A stretch of 11,839 nt of DNA from an uncultured Eubacteriales bacterium (GCA_934597725.1 CAKTSK010000042.1:1-11839), one strand, 5' to 3'; counted from the stretch's first letter, positions 1 through 6,265 are shown. The notes: generated by a model not told the origin, from the sequence alone. Made by a program: numbers and translations.

Positions 1-734
1 GACGCCCCCCGGGCCACCAGGGAGGTGAACCGCCCCTGGACACCGGCCTCGGTGGTGAGGTCGCTGAGGCTGCCCAGAGGCGTCCCGGCCAGCAGGCTCT
101 GCAGGCTGTCCATCAGCCCGCCGAAGCCCCCGGCCAGAGCATAGACCAGGATGCCGCCCACCAGAGAGGCCCCATAGAGCAGGATGAGCTTGGCCACCCC
201 TGCCATGCCGGCCCCCCACACGCCGCCGAAGATGACGTAGATCGCCATGAGCAGGATGGAGATGAGGGCGGCGGGCAGATGCCCCAGGGGAAAGATGGTG
301 GTCAGCAGGGCCGTGGCCGAGAGGATCTGGGCCACGACGCTGATGAAGATGCCCACAGAGCAGAAGATGCTGCCAAAGGTCTCCGCCCGGGGGCCGTACT
401 CCTGGGAGACGATCTGCAGCAGGGTGCTGCACCCGCTGCGCCGCAGGGGCGCGGCGTAGCCGATGGCCAGGATCAGGCAGCCGATGCCCGACCCCAGCGT
501 GAACCACCAGGCCGACAGCCCGAAGGAAAAGGCCAGCTGGGCCGTGCCGATGGTGGCCTGGCCGCTGACCAGGGTCCCCATGATGGCCCCGCAGACGATC
601 CACGGCCCGGCCTTTCCGCCGCCGCTGGAGAAGTCCGCCGCGGAGGAGACCTTCCGCCCGGACCAGACGCCAATGCCAATGATCAGGGCGATGGTCGCGC
701 CCAGACCCACCACATGCAACCAACTCAACTGCAT
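1..734 (-). CDS. sodium:solute symporter (SSS family), 5' part only
   Basis: Integral membrane protein of the SSS family (TC 2.A.21), which couples sodium entry to uptake of a small solute. The first 244 residues are visible and the rest lies beyond the left edge. The ATG at 734 follows GGGAGG with a 7-base gap. Hydrophobic helices appear at about residues 7-24, 45-66, 74-94, 120-147, 151-170 and 176-202. Family-like features are the SGQATIGTAQ stretch of the unwound first core helix (57-66), the FGLSAWWFTLGSGIG stretch (71-85) and the FGGVWGAGMAGVAK segment (169-182). The full family length is about 450-550 residues. The solute cannot be told from this fragment; proline, pantothenate, sugars and carboxylates all occur in the family. 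The gene has a long structured leader with a terminator before the start codon. Family assignment is confident, substrate unknown. Confidence 0.88.
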   Translation of the reverse strand, partial: MQLSWLHVVGLGATIALIIGIGVWSGRKVSSAADFSSGGGKAGPWIVCGAIMGTLVSGQATIGTAQLAFSFGLSAWWFTLGSGIGCLILAIGYAAPLRRSGCSTLLQIVSQEYGPRAETFGSIFCSVGIFISVVAQILSATALLTTIFPLGHLPAALISILLMAIYVIFGGVWGAGMAGVAKLILLYGASLVGGILVYALAGGFGGLMDSLQSLLAGTPLGSLSDLTTEAGVQGRFTSLVARGA

Positions 735-774
735 TTTGCTGCCTCCCGTTCTCTCTCCTCATGCAAAAAAATGC

Positions 775-820
775 AAAAAAACCGACAATGGGGGCCGGAG
801 CGGCCGCGTCCATTTGCCGG
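775..820 (-). terminator. intrinsic terminator inside the symporter leader (attenuator candidate)
   Basis: Read on the minus strand, CCGGCAAATGG (820-810) pairs with CCATTGTCGG (791-782), giving ten pairs with one G-U and one bulged A. Inside is a second perfect hairpin, GGCCG-CTC-CGGCC (805-793). The stem runs straight into seven T (781-775). No minus-strand gene lies upstream that it could end, because dapF is divergent. It sits about 40 bases before the symporter start codon and after a good promoter. It therefore fits an attenuator, or the end of a short RNA of about 110 bases. There is no T tract on the plus side. Confidence 0.7.
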
Positions 821-821
821 C

Positions 822-864
822 TTTCGAACGGACTGGACGGGGCTCCGCCCCCTGCCGTTCAAAA
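822..864 (-). promoter_or_regulatory. long stem-loop in the symporter leader, just upstream of the attenuator
   Basis: On the minus strand TTTTGAACGG (864-855) pairs with CCGTTCGAAA (831-822), ten pairs with one G-U. An asymmetric internal loop (CAG against GTCCAGT) leads to a second stem GGGGC-GGA-GCCCC (851-839). A smaller hairpin, ACAGAAC with GTTC..TGT (884-864), precedes it and shares its last base. The element ends one base before the terminator stem, as an aptamer or antiterminator domain would. I do not recognise a known riboswitch class in it. Confidence 0.5.
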
Positions 865-891
865 CAGCGAACCATTTGTTCTGTTGGTTTC

Positions 892-921
892 ATCGTAGCA
901 TCGCCCCCGCCCCTTTGTCAA
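892..921 (-). promoter_or_regulatory. sigma-A type promoter of the symporter gene
   Basis: On the minus strand a perfect TTGACA -35 box (921-916) is followed after 18 bases by TACGAT (897-892), preceded by TGC as in an extended -10. The predicted start is near 885, giving a leader of about 150 bases before the ATG at 734. Confidence 0.6.
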
Positions 922-953
922 GGGAGGGCCGGGAAGTTTTCTGCTTCCTGTCC

Positions 954-982
954 TTGATTTTTCCCGCCGTTTGTTAGAAAAT
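954..982 (+). promoter_or_regulatory. candidate dapF promoter
   Basis: TTGATT (954-959) lies 17 bases before GAAAAT (977-982). An alternative -10, TAGAAA at 975-980, has TGT in front of it. Either would give a leader of roughly 35-40 bases to the dapF ATG. The match is moderate and no better candidate is seen in the divergent spacer. Confidence 0.35.
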
Positions 983-1024
983 AGAACCCAAACCGATTTC
1001 CTGCCACAAGAAAGGAGCGCCGCC

Positions 1025-1867
1025 ATGGAATTTTGGAAAATGAACGGGGCCGGCAATGATTTCATCATCCTCGACAACCGTCAGGCCGGTCTGCCGGAGA
1101 CCGCCTGGCCCGCCATCGCCCGCACCCTCTGCACCCCCCACCTGTCCTTGGGGGCCGACGGCCTGATGGTCGTCGAGCCGCCCCAGGGCCAGGGCGATTT
1201 TCGGATGCGGTTCTACAACAGCGACGGGTCCGTGGGCGAGATGTGCGGCAACGGGGCCCGCTGCATCTGCCGCTACGGCTATGAGCAGGGGCTGTCCGGC
1301 CCCCGGCAGGCGGTGGAGACCACCGCCGGGCTGGTTTACGGCGACCGGCTGGACCGCCGCCGCTATCGGGTCCGCCTCAACGACCCCACCACCCTCCGCC
1401 TCCACGAGACGGTCACGGTAGACGGCAAAGACTGGCCCTGCGCCTATGTGGAGCTGGGCGACCCCGGCCTGCCCCACGCGGTGGTCCCTTATCCCGGCCT
1501 GGCCCAGGCCGACCGGGCAGAACTCTTTGCCCTGGGCCGGGCCCTGCGGTATCACCCCGCCTTCCCCAAGGGCGCCAACGTGAACTTCTGCGAGGTCACC
1601 GGCCCGGACCAGGTGCTGGAGCTGACCTATGAGCGGGGCGTGGAGGGCTTCACCTACGCCTGCGGCACCGGCACCGGCAGCGTGGTGGCCGTCCTGACCC
1701 TGCTGGGACAGGTCAGCGGCCAGGGCGTCCAGGTGACCATGGACGGCGGGGTGCTGACCATCGACACCGAGCGGACAGAAGACCAGATCACCGCCCTCTT
1801 CCTCACCGGCCCCACCAACCTGGTGGCCAAGGGGACCCTCTTCGACGAGGAGCTTTCTCTGCCCTGA
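1025..1867 (+). CDS. dapF: diaminopimelate epimerase
   Basis: Cytosolic, cofactor-independent racemase that converts LL-DAP to meso-DAP for peptidoglycan and lysine. At 280 residues it has normal family length. The N-terminal MNGAGNDF motif is at residues 6-13. The two catalytic cysteines are Cys74 in EMCGNGARC and Cys213 in YACGTGTG, and the substrate-binding KGANVNFCE stretch lies at 182-190. The ATG at 1025 is preceded by AAAGGAG (1011-1017) at 7 bases. A TTG 54 bases upstream is in frame but has no ribosome site and would put residues ahead of the conserved N-terminus. The gene appears monocistronic, divergent from the symporter and convergent with dapH. With dapH and the deacetylase it gives three steps of the acetylase DAP route within 3 kb. 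Nothing is missing from the active site. Confidence 0.97.
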   Translation: MEFWKMNGAGNDFIILDNRQAGLPETAWPAIARTLCTPHLSLGADGLMVVEPPQGQGDFRMRFYNSDGSVGEMCGNGARCICRYGYEQGLSGPRQAVETTAGLVYGDRLDRRRYRVRLNDPTTLRLHETVTVDGKDWPCAYVELGDPGLPHAVVPYPGLAQADRAELFALGRALRYHPAFPKGANVNFCEVTGPDQVLELTYERGVEGFTYACGTGTGSVVAVLTLLGQVSGQGVQVTMDGGVLTIDTERTEDQITALFLTGPTNLVAKGTLFDEELSLP

Positions 1868-1898
1868 GCCGGGGCCATCTCTCGGAGGAGAACGGCAA

Positions 1899-1937
1899 AG
1901 GGACCCCTGCCGCATCCGGCAGAGGCCCCCGGTCCCT
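1899..1937 (+). terminator. GC-rich hairpin after dapF, possible terminator
   Basis: AGGGACC (1899-1905) pairs with GGTCCCT (1931-1937), and inside CTGCCG (1907-1912) pairs with CGGCAG (1917-1922) around CATC. It begins 32 bases after the dapF stop. No T tract follows directly; the nearest run of six T starts at 1966. It may stall or protect the transcript rather than act as a classical terminator. Confidence 0.35.
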
Positions 1938-2000
1938 CACGCGCCCGCGCACATGTGTGTAGGACTTTTTTCTCAATCTTTTATCTCTTCTTTTTATTAG

Positions 2001-2085
2001 GGGGCCAGATCTGACCCCACCCCAGGTCATTTTCAGCCCGGGTCAGGGGCCACCGCCGACCCCTGGTCATAGCTGACCCCGGTCC
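2001..2085. repeat. palindrome-rich intergenic repeat cluster between dapF and dapH
   Basis: The rest of the gene-free spacer (1938-2110) holds a T-rich stretch (1966-2000) and then this cluster. A near-perfect 18-base palindrome GGGGcCAGATCTGaCCCC covers 2001-2018. CTGACCCC occurs at 2011-2018 and 2073-2080, and its inverted form GGGTCAG at 2040-2046. ACCC C[A/T]GGTCAT occurs at 2019-2030 and 2059-2070, exactly 40 bases apart. The central GGGTCAG could pair with either flanking CTGACCC, so two exclusive hairpins are possible. CAGGGG (2044-2049) and CCCCTG (2060-2065) make a third. No coding sequence is seen. It resembles REP-like palindromes or a decayed small mobile element, and could serve as a two-way transcription barrier. 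Confidence 0.55.
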
Positions 2086-2110
2086 AGGATCGCCCCCCGA
2101 CAAGGCTCTC

Positions 2111-2806
2111 TTACAGCGCCCGGAGGGCATCCACCAGCGCCGTTTTTTCTGCGGTCTTGCCGTCCTTGTCCTTCAGGACCTTGGCGGGGATGCCGGCCAC
2201 CACGGTGTGGGGGGCCACGTCGCTGACCACCACTGCGCCGGCGGCCACCACCGCGCCCTGACCGACCCGGCAGCCCTCCAGGACCACGGCGTTGGCCCCG
2301 ATGACCACGTCGTCCTCGATGGTCACTGGCACGGCACTGGCAGGCTCTACCACCCCGGCCAGGACGGTCCCCGCGCCGATGTGGCAGTTCTTGCCCACAA
2401 TGGCCCGGCCGCCCAGGACGGCCCCCATGTCGATCATGGTGCCCGCGCCGATGACCGCGCCGATGTTGATGACCGCGCCCATCATGATGACCGCGTTGTC
2501 CCCGATCTCCACCTGCTCCCGGATCACCGCGCCGGGCTCGATGCGGGCGTTGATGTCCTTCTTGTCCAGCAGGGGGATGGCGGAGTTGCGGCTGTCGTTC
2601 TCCACCACCAGGTCCGCAATGTCCTGGGCGTGGGCCTGCAGGACGGGCTGGATGTCCTTCCAGTCGCCAAAGACGATCTTCGTCTGGCCGCAGGGGAAGA
2701 CGGTGGCGTTGGGAAAGTCTACCGGGGCGGTTTCCCGCAGAAAGACCCGGACGGGGGTTTTCTTTTCTGCGGTGCGGATGCGTTCAATGATGTCCTGTGC
2801 GTTCAT
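2111..2806 (-). CDS. dapH: tetrahydrodipicolinate N-acetyltransferase
   Basis: Transfers acetyl from acetyl-CoA to tetrahydrodipicolinate, the first committed step of the acetylase branch of DAP and lysine synthesis; cytosolic and trimeric in the family. The 231 residues have a short alpha/beta N-terminal region (1-85), then a left-handed beta-helix of hexapeptide repeats (about 88-205; for example IEDDVVIGANAVVLEG), and a C-terminal helical tail. The pattern NAVIMMGAVINIGAVIG with GTMIDMGAVLGGRA is characteristic of DapH rather than of generic acetyltransferases or the succinyl enzyme DapD. The ATG at 2806 follows AAGGAGG (2820-2814). An in-frame start 72 bases further upstream would cross the promoter and ribosome site and is rejected. 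It is divergent from the deacetylase that acts two steps later. Confidence 0.96.
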   Translation of the reverse strand: MNAQDIIERIRTAEKKTPVRVFLRETAPVDFPNATVFPCGQTKIVFGDWKDIQPVLQAHAQDIADLVVENDSRNSAIPLLDKKDINARIEPGAVIREQVEIGDNAVIMMGAVINIGAVIGAGTMIDMGAVLGGRAIVGKNCHIGAGTVLAGVVEPASAVPVTIEDDVVIGANAVVLEGCRVGQGAVVAAGAVVVSDVAPHTVVAGIPAKVLKDKDGKTAEKTALVDALRAL

Positions 2807-2829
2807 GCAGAGACCTCCTTCAGGGGTGT

Positions 2830-2857
2830 TTGTTTTGTAAGATGGACGCAGTATACC
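2830..2857 (+). promoter_or_regulatory. candidate promoter of the M20 deacetylase gene
   Basis: TTGTTT (2830-2835), a 16-base gap, then TATACC (2852-2857). Its -10 shares the palindrome GTATAC (2851-2856) with the opposite-strand dapH promoter. The leader would be about 46 bases. It contains a small hairpin, GCCCC-TTTC-GGGGC (2880-2893), that ends directly before the AGGAAGG ribosome site. Confidence 0.4.
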
Positions 2858-2878
2858 ATGTTTTTTCCCCCCATACAA
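2850..2878 (-). promoter_or_regulatory. dapH promoter
   Basis: On the minus strand TTGTAT (2878-2873), a 17-base gap and TATACT (2855-2850), with TGG before the -10 as an extended element. The predicted start is near 2843, about 37 bases before the dapH ATG. It overlaps the plus-strand promoter almost completely. Confidence 0.65.
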
Positions 2879-2909
2879 GGCCCCTTTCGGGGCAGGAAGG
2901 TAACCGTTT

Positions 2910-4001
2910 ATGTCAAATGTTGTCCAATATCGCCGGGCACTGCACCAGATCCCTGAGCTGGACCGGTGCCTGCCCGAGACCCTGGCCTATCTGCGCCAGA
3001 TCCTCTCTCCCCTGCGCTGCACCCTCTCGGAACCCATTCCCGGGGCGCTGTGCGCCTTCTTCGACTTCGGCCGGCCCGATGCCATCGCCTTCCGCAGCGA
3101 CACCGACGCCCTGCCCATCCAGGAGCACACCGGTCTGCCCTTTGCCTCCGCCCACCCGGGGGTCATGCACGCCTGCGGCCACGACGCCCACATGGCCATG
3201 GTGCTGGACCTGGCCGTCTGGCTGGACCAGCAGCAGGCCCTGCCCCACAACGTCCTGCTCCTCTTCCAGCCTGCCGAGGAGACCACCGGCGGGGCCAAGG
3301 ACCTGTGCCAGAGCGGCGTGCTGGAGGCCCACCGGGTCCAGTGCGTCTTTGGGCTGCACCTGTGGCCCGCCCTGCCCGCCGGGGTGATGGCCTGCCGGAA
3401 GGGGGCCATGATGAGCCGCTCCTGCGAGGTCTCGGTCACCATCACCGGCCGGTCCAGCCACATCGCCAAAGCCCAGGAGGGCCTGGATGCCCTGGCCGCC
3501 GGGGTGGCCTTCTACCAAGGGGCCATGGCCCTGGAAGCCGCCCTTCCCCCCACGGTCCACCGGCTGCTGAAGTTCGGCCGCATGGAGAGCGGCACCGTCC
3601 GCAACGCCATCAGCGGCAAGACCCTGCTGCTGGGCAGCCTGCGGGCCTTTGAGGACGAGATCTTCTTCTCCCTGCAGGACGGCCTGCGCCAGCTGGCCCA
3701 ACGGGTCCAGGCAGAGACCGGCTGTCAGGTGGAGGTCCAGACCAGCGACGGCTATCCCGCCGTGTGGAACCCCGCGCCCCTGTACGACCGGGTCCGGAAC
3801 CTGGGCCTGCCCTTCCAGGAGCTGGAGGCTCCGGTGATGATCTCGGAGGATTTCTCCTGGTATCAGCGCCATCTGCCCGCCCTGTTCTTCTTCCTGGGGT
3901 GCGGCCCCTCCCCGGCCCTCCACGCCCAGGATTTCGCCTTTGACGAGGCCATCCTTGCCCAGGGCGCCGCCTTTTGGAAACAGCTGGCCGCCTCCTTTTG
4001 A
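2910..4001 (+). CDS. M20D-family amidohydrolase, probable N-acetyl-LL-DAP deacetylase
   Basis: Two-metal cytosolic amidohydrolase of 363 residues, the usual family length. Likely metal ligands of the M20D group are visible: Cys89 and His91 in HACGHD, Glu123/Glu124 in QPAEET, His150 in FGLHLWP and His338 near the C-terminus. RSDTDALP is at 62-69, the lid (dimerisation) domain spans about 168-280, and ISEDFSWY at 311-318 is typical. The ATG at 2910 has AGGAAGG at 9 bases. The family also holds hippurate and auxin-conjugate hydrolases. The DAP role rests on its divergent pairing with dapH and the nearby dapF, matching the ykuQ-ykuR (dapH-dapL) pair of Bacillus subtilis. In the lid the usual histidine is kept (His184), but the following proline-histidine of many relatives is absent (SSHIAKAQEG). 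The gene ends at a strong terminator shared with gadB. Confidence 0.85.
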   Translation: MSNVVQYRRALHQIPELDRCLPETLAYLRQILSPLRCTLSEPIPGALCAFFDFGRPDAIAFRSDTDALPIQEHTGLPFASAHPGVMHACGHDAHMAMVLDLAVWLDQQQALPHNVLLLFQPAEETTGGAKDLCQSGVLEAHRVQCVFGLHLWPALPAGVMACRKGAMMSRSCEVSVTITGRSSHIAKAQEGLDALAAGVAFYQGAMALEAALPPTVHRLLKFGRMESGTVRNAISGKTLLLGSLRAFEDEIFFSLQDGLRQLAQRVQAETGCQVEVQTSDGYPAVWNPAPLYDRVRNLGLPFQELEAPVMISEDFSWYQRHLPALFFFLGCGPSPALHAQDFAFDEAILAQGAAFWKQLAASF

Positions 4002-4008
4002 CAGACCA

Positions 4009-4043
4009 AACGCCCGGACGCAGCAGCGTCCGGGCGTTGTTGT
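4009..4043. terminator. terminator between the convergent deacetylase and gadB genes
   Basis: A perfect 13-base stem, AACGCCCGGACGC (4009-4021) with GCGTCCGGGCGTT (4026-4038), around AGCA. The plus-strand tail is GTTGTTTC, moderately T-rich. On the minus strand the tail starts TTTGGTC, so it may work both ways. It fills most of the 46 bases between the two stop codons. Confidence 0.8.
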
Positions 4044-4047
4044 TTCG

Positions 4048-5451
4048 TCAGGTGCCGTTGTGGTTGAAGCCGCCGGCCTCCCGCTGGGTCAGGTTATTCT
4101 CGATCTTGTGGGTGCGGAAATAGTCCAGCGTCCGGTGGAAATCCTCCACCAGCAGCCGGGCCAGGTTGCGCCCAAAGCCCTGGCGGACCAGGATACGCTG
4201 GACCACGGTCCCCTCCTGGTTGGCCGGCAGGGCATAGGCCGGGACCTGCCACCCCCGCCCCCGCAGGCGCTCGGCAAAGTCGTAGAGATTGAAGCCCACA
4301 GGCGCTCCCTCCTTGAGCTTCCAGGTCAGGGCAGGAATGCCCTTGGCCGGGTCGCCCCAGTAGAGCAGGTCGAACAGGCCCGTGGCCTCGATCTCTCCGG
4401 CCAGATACTGGGCCGTCTCGTAGCAGCTCTCATGGATGCGCCGGTAGCCCTCCCGGCCCAGGCGGAGCAGCTGATAATACTGGCTGATCACCGGCCCGGC
4501 CGGCCGGGAGAAGTTCAGCTGAAAGACCGACATCTCGCCCCCCAGGTAGTTCACATGGAACACCAGCCGCTCGGGCAGGTCTGCCCGGTCCCGCCAGAGT
4601 ACGAACCCGCAGCCCAGAGGGGCCAGGCCGAACTTGTGGCCCGAAGCGCTGATGGATTTGACCCGGGGGTTGCGGAAGTCCCACCGCAGAGACGGGGCGC
4701 AGAAGGGCGCCACAAAGGCCCCGGAGGCCCCGTCCACATGGACGTCCAGATCCAGCCCCCGCTCCTGTTCCAGGCGGTCCAGGGCCTGGCAGAGCTCCTC
4801 CACCGGCTCATACTCCCCGGTGAAGGTGAGCCCCAGGGTGGTAACCACACCGATGGTATTCTCGTCCAGATAGGGCAGCATGGCCTCCGCCGTCATGCCG
4901 TACCGGCCAGGGGCCATGGGCACCTGGCGCAGCTCGATGTCCCAATAGCAGGCAAACTTCTCCCAGCACACCTGCACCGGCCCGGTGACCAGGTTGGGCC
5001 GGTCCGTGGGCAGGCCCGCCTGCCGGCGGCGGTCCTTCCAGCGCTGGAACATGGCCAGTCCGCCCAGCATACAGGCCTCGGAGGACCCCACCGTAGAGGT
5101 CCCCAGGGCCCGGCCGTCGGCGGGGGCGTGCCACAGGTCGGCCAGCATGTGGACGCAGCGCTCCTCGATCTGGGCGGTCTGGGGGTACTCGTCCTTGTCG
5201 ATCATGTTCTTGTTGATGCACAGGTCCATCAGCTCCCGAATGGCGTCGTCCTCATAGGTCTGGCAGAAGGTGGCCAGGTTCTGCTTGGCGTTGCCGTCCA
5301 GGTTCAGCTCGTCCTTGAGGATCTCCAGAATGGTCCCCGCCGGGGACGACTCCTGGGGGATGCGGTACTTGGGCAGCACCAGTTGGGAAGCGGCGCTGGC
5401 ATACACCGCCTCTTCCGGGTGGTTGGGATGACCGGTTCGTTCGTAGATCAT
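4048..5451 (-). CDS. gadB: glutamate decarboxylase (PLP-dependent)
   Basis: Decarboxylates L-glutamate to GABA and CO2, consuming a proton; a cytosolic PLP enzyme used in acid resistance and GABA production. Its 467 residues match the E. coli enzyme (466) end to end. The PLP lysine is Lys273 in SASGHKFG, and Asp240 in HVDGASG contacts the pyridine ring. NLATFCQTY, GSSEACMLGG and NFSRPAG are family signatures. The tail ends GGFNHNGT, placing His464 where E. coli GadB has its autoinhibitory C-terminal His465, so pH control may be kept. At the position of E. coli His167 there is Glu164 (CWEKF), as in plant enzymes. The ATG at 5451 has AGGAGG (5462-5457). The gene follows a LuxR-type regulator by 17 bases on the same strand. 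No gadC-type antiporter is in the window. Confidence 0.97.
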   Translation of the reverse strand: MIYERTGHPNHPEEAVYASAASQLVLPKYRIPQESSPAGTILEILKDELNLDGNAKQNLATFCQTYEDDAIRELMDLCINKNMIDKDEYPQTAQIEERCVHMLADLWHAPADGRALGTSTVGSSEACMLGGLAMFQRWKDRRRQAGLPTDRPNLVTGPVQVCWEKFACYWDIELRQVPMAPGRYGMTAEAMLPYLDENTIGVVTTLGLTFTGEYEPVEELCQALDRLEQERGLDLDVHVDGASGAFVAPFCAPSLRWDFRNPRVKSISASGHKFGLAPLGCGFVLWRDRADLPERLVFHVNYLGGEMSVFQLNFSRPAGPVISQYYQLLRLGREGYRRIHESCYETAQYLAGEIEATGLFDLLYWGDPAKGIPALTWKLKEGAPVGFNLYDFAERLRGRGWQVPAYALPANQEGTVVQRILVRQGFGRNLARLLVEDFHRTLDYFRTHKIENNLTQREAGGFNHNGT

Positions 5452-5468
5452 GGTGTCCTCCTGTTCTC

Positions 5469-6218
5469 TCAGGGCCGCAGCTTACGCAAGTCCCACCGGG
5501 AGCAGACCCCGCACTTGCGGTACAGGTTCTGCAAGTGCTTCTGCAAGGTGTTTTTGGAGATGTGCAGCCGGGCCAGGATCTCCTCGTTGTTCTGCTCCTG
5601 AAACACCAGCCCCAGGATCTCCGTCTCCCGGCGGGTCAGGCCGTAGGTCCGGGCGGCTTCCTCCAGGGTGAGGGCCTCTGGCCGGTCGGTCTCCCGCCGG
5701 ACCATGGCGGCGTAGGCAAAGTTGATGTGCCGGGCCATGGCGCGCAGATAAAAGGCTTCCTGGTCTGTGAACACCCCGTCGGCCCGGGTGCGGTAGAGGG
5801 TGAGCAGGGCCATGACCTGATGGTCATAGGCCAGGTTCATGCTCATGGTGTCGTAGATGTTATAGGGCTGATAGAGGTCCCGGAAAATGGCGCTCTCCAG
5901 CCGCCCCTCGCCGCTGAGGTCGCTGCTGCGGACCACAATGGATTCCGGGGCGTGGCTGACCCACAGGCTCTCGTCCTGGTGGTCCCGGGCGATCCATTCC
6001 TCCTCCAGCGCCGTGAGGCTCTCGGGCAGACAGAAGGGATCGCTGTGGTGGATCTCCCGGGTCTCGGGGTCGATGTTGACCACGATGAGGCTGGCGTAGG
6101 AATAAGGGATGAGAAACTTGATCTGGGCCAGGATGGAGCGTTTCAGGTCGTCCAAGCTGTGGCAGGTGTGGAGATGATAGATGATCTCGTTGTACAGCAA
6201 AAAATCGTTCTTTTCCAT
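5469..6218 (-). CDS. LuxR-type transcriptional regulator linked to gadB
   Basis: Predicted cytosolic DNA-binding regulator of 249 residues. The C-terminal region (about 186-245) is a LuxR/FixJ helix-turn-helix: LTRRETEILGLV, then EEILARLHISKNTLQKHLQNLYRKCGV, with the recognition helix around 219-234. The N-terminal 175 residues look like a GAF/PAS-type sensor (LIVVNIDPETREIHHSD; YDHQVMALLTLYR). There is no receiver-domain aspartate pattern and no membrane segment, so it is not an obvious two-component protein. The ATG at 6218 has AAGGAG at 5 bases; the open frame extends 282 bases further upstream without a ribosome site and is rejected. It is first in an operon with gadB, so it plausibly controls gadB and itself (inference). 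Ligand unknown. Confidence 0.88.
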   Translation of the reverse strand: MEKNDFLLYNEIIYHLHTCHSLDDLKRSILAQIKFLIPYSYASLIVVNIDPETREIHHSDPFCLPESLTALEEEWIARDHQDESLWVSHAPESIVVRSSDLSGEGRLESAIFRDLYQPYNIYDTMSMNLAYDHQVMALLTLYRTRADGVFTDQEAFYLRAMARHINFAYAAMVRRETDRPEALTLEEAARTYGLTRRETEILGLVFQEQNNEEILARLHISKNTLQKHLQNLYRKCGVCSRWDLRKLRP

Positions 6219-6242
6219 GGCGTCTCCTTGGGCGTTTCCGTC

Positions 6243-6263
6243 AGACAGTGGTCGTTTCTGTCT
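6243..6263. promoter_or_regulatory. inverted repeat near the regulator promoter, candidate operator
   Basis: AGACAG (6243-6248) and CTGTCT (6258-6263) form a 21-base inverted repeat with a 9-base spacer, a size usual for a dimeric helix-turn-helix protein. It overlaps the start predicted from the candidate promoter at 6266-6294, so binding could give autoregulation. Chance occurrence cannot be excluded. Confidence 0.35.
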
Positions 6264-6265
6264 TA

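Noticed and set aside
775..890. Known riboswitch class or T-box in the symporter leader
   Set aside because: I looked for glycine, purine, fluoride, guanidine, ZTP, THF and T-box signature bases and did not find them; left as an unclassified leader.
279..977. Rightward open frames opposite the symporter gene
   Set aside because: They cover the confident symporter coding region on the other strand and show no protein family signal.
971..1024. Upstream TTG start for dapF
   Set aside because: No ribosome site before it, and it adds 18 residues ahead of the conserved N-terminus; the ATG at 1025 has a proper site.
3940..5601. Long rightward open frame of 553 codons opposite gadB
   Set aside because: It is the antisense shadow of a GC-rich gene, has no ribosome site or recognisable domain, and overlaps the confident gadB.
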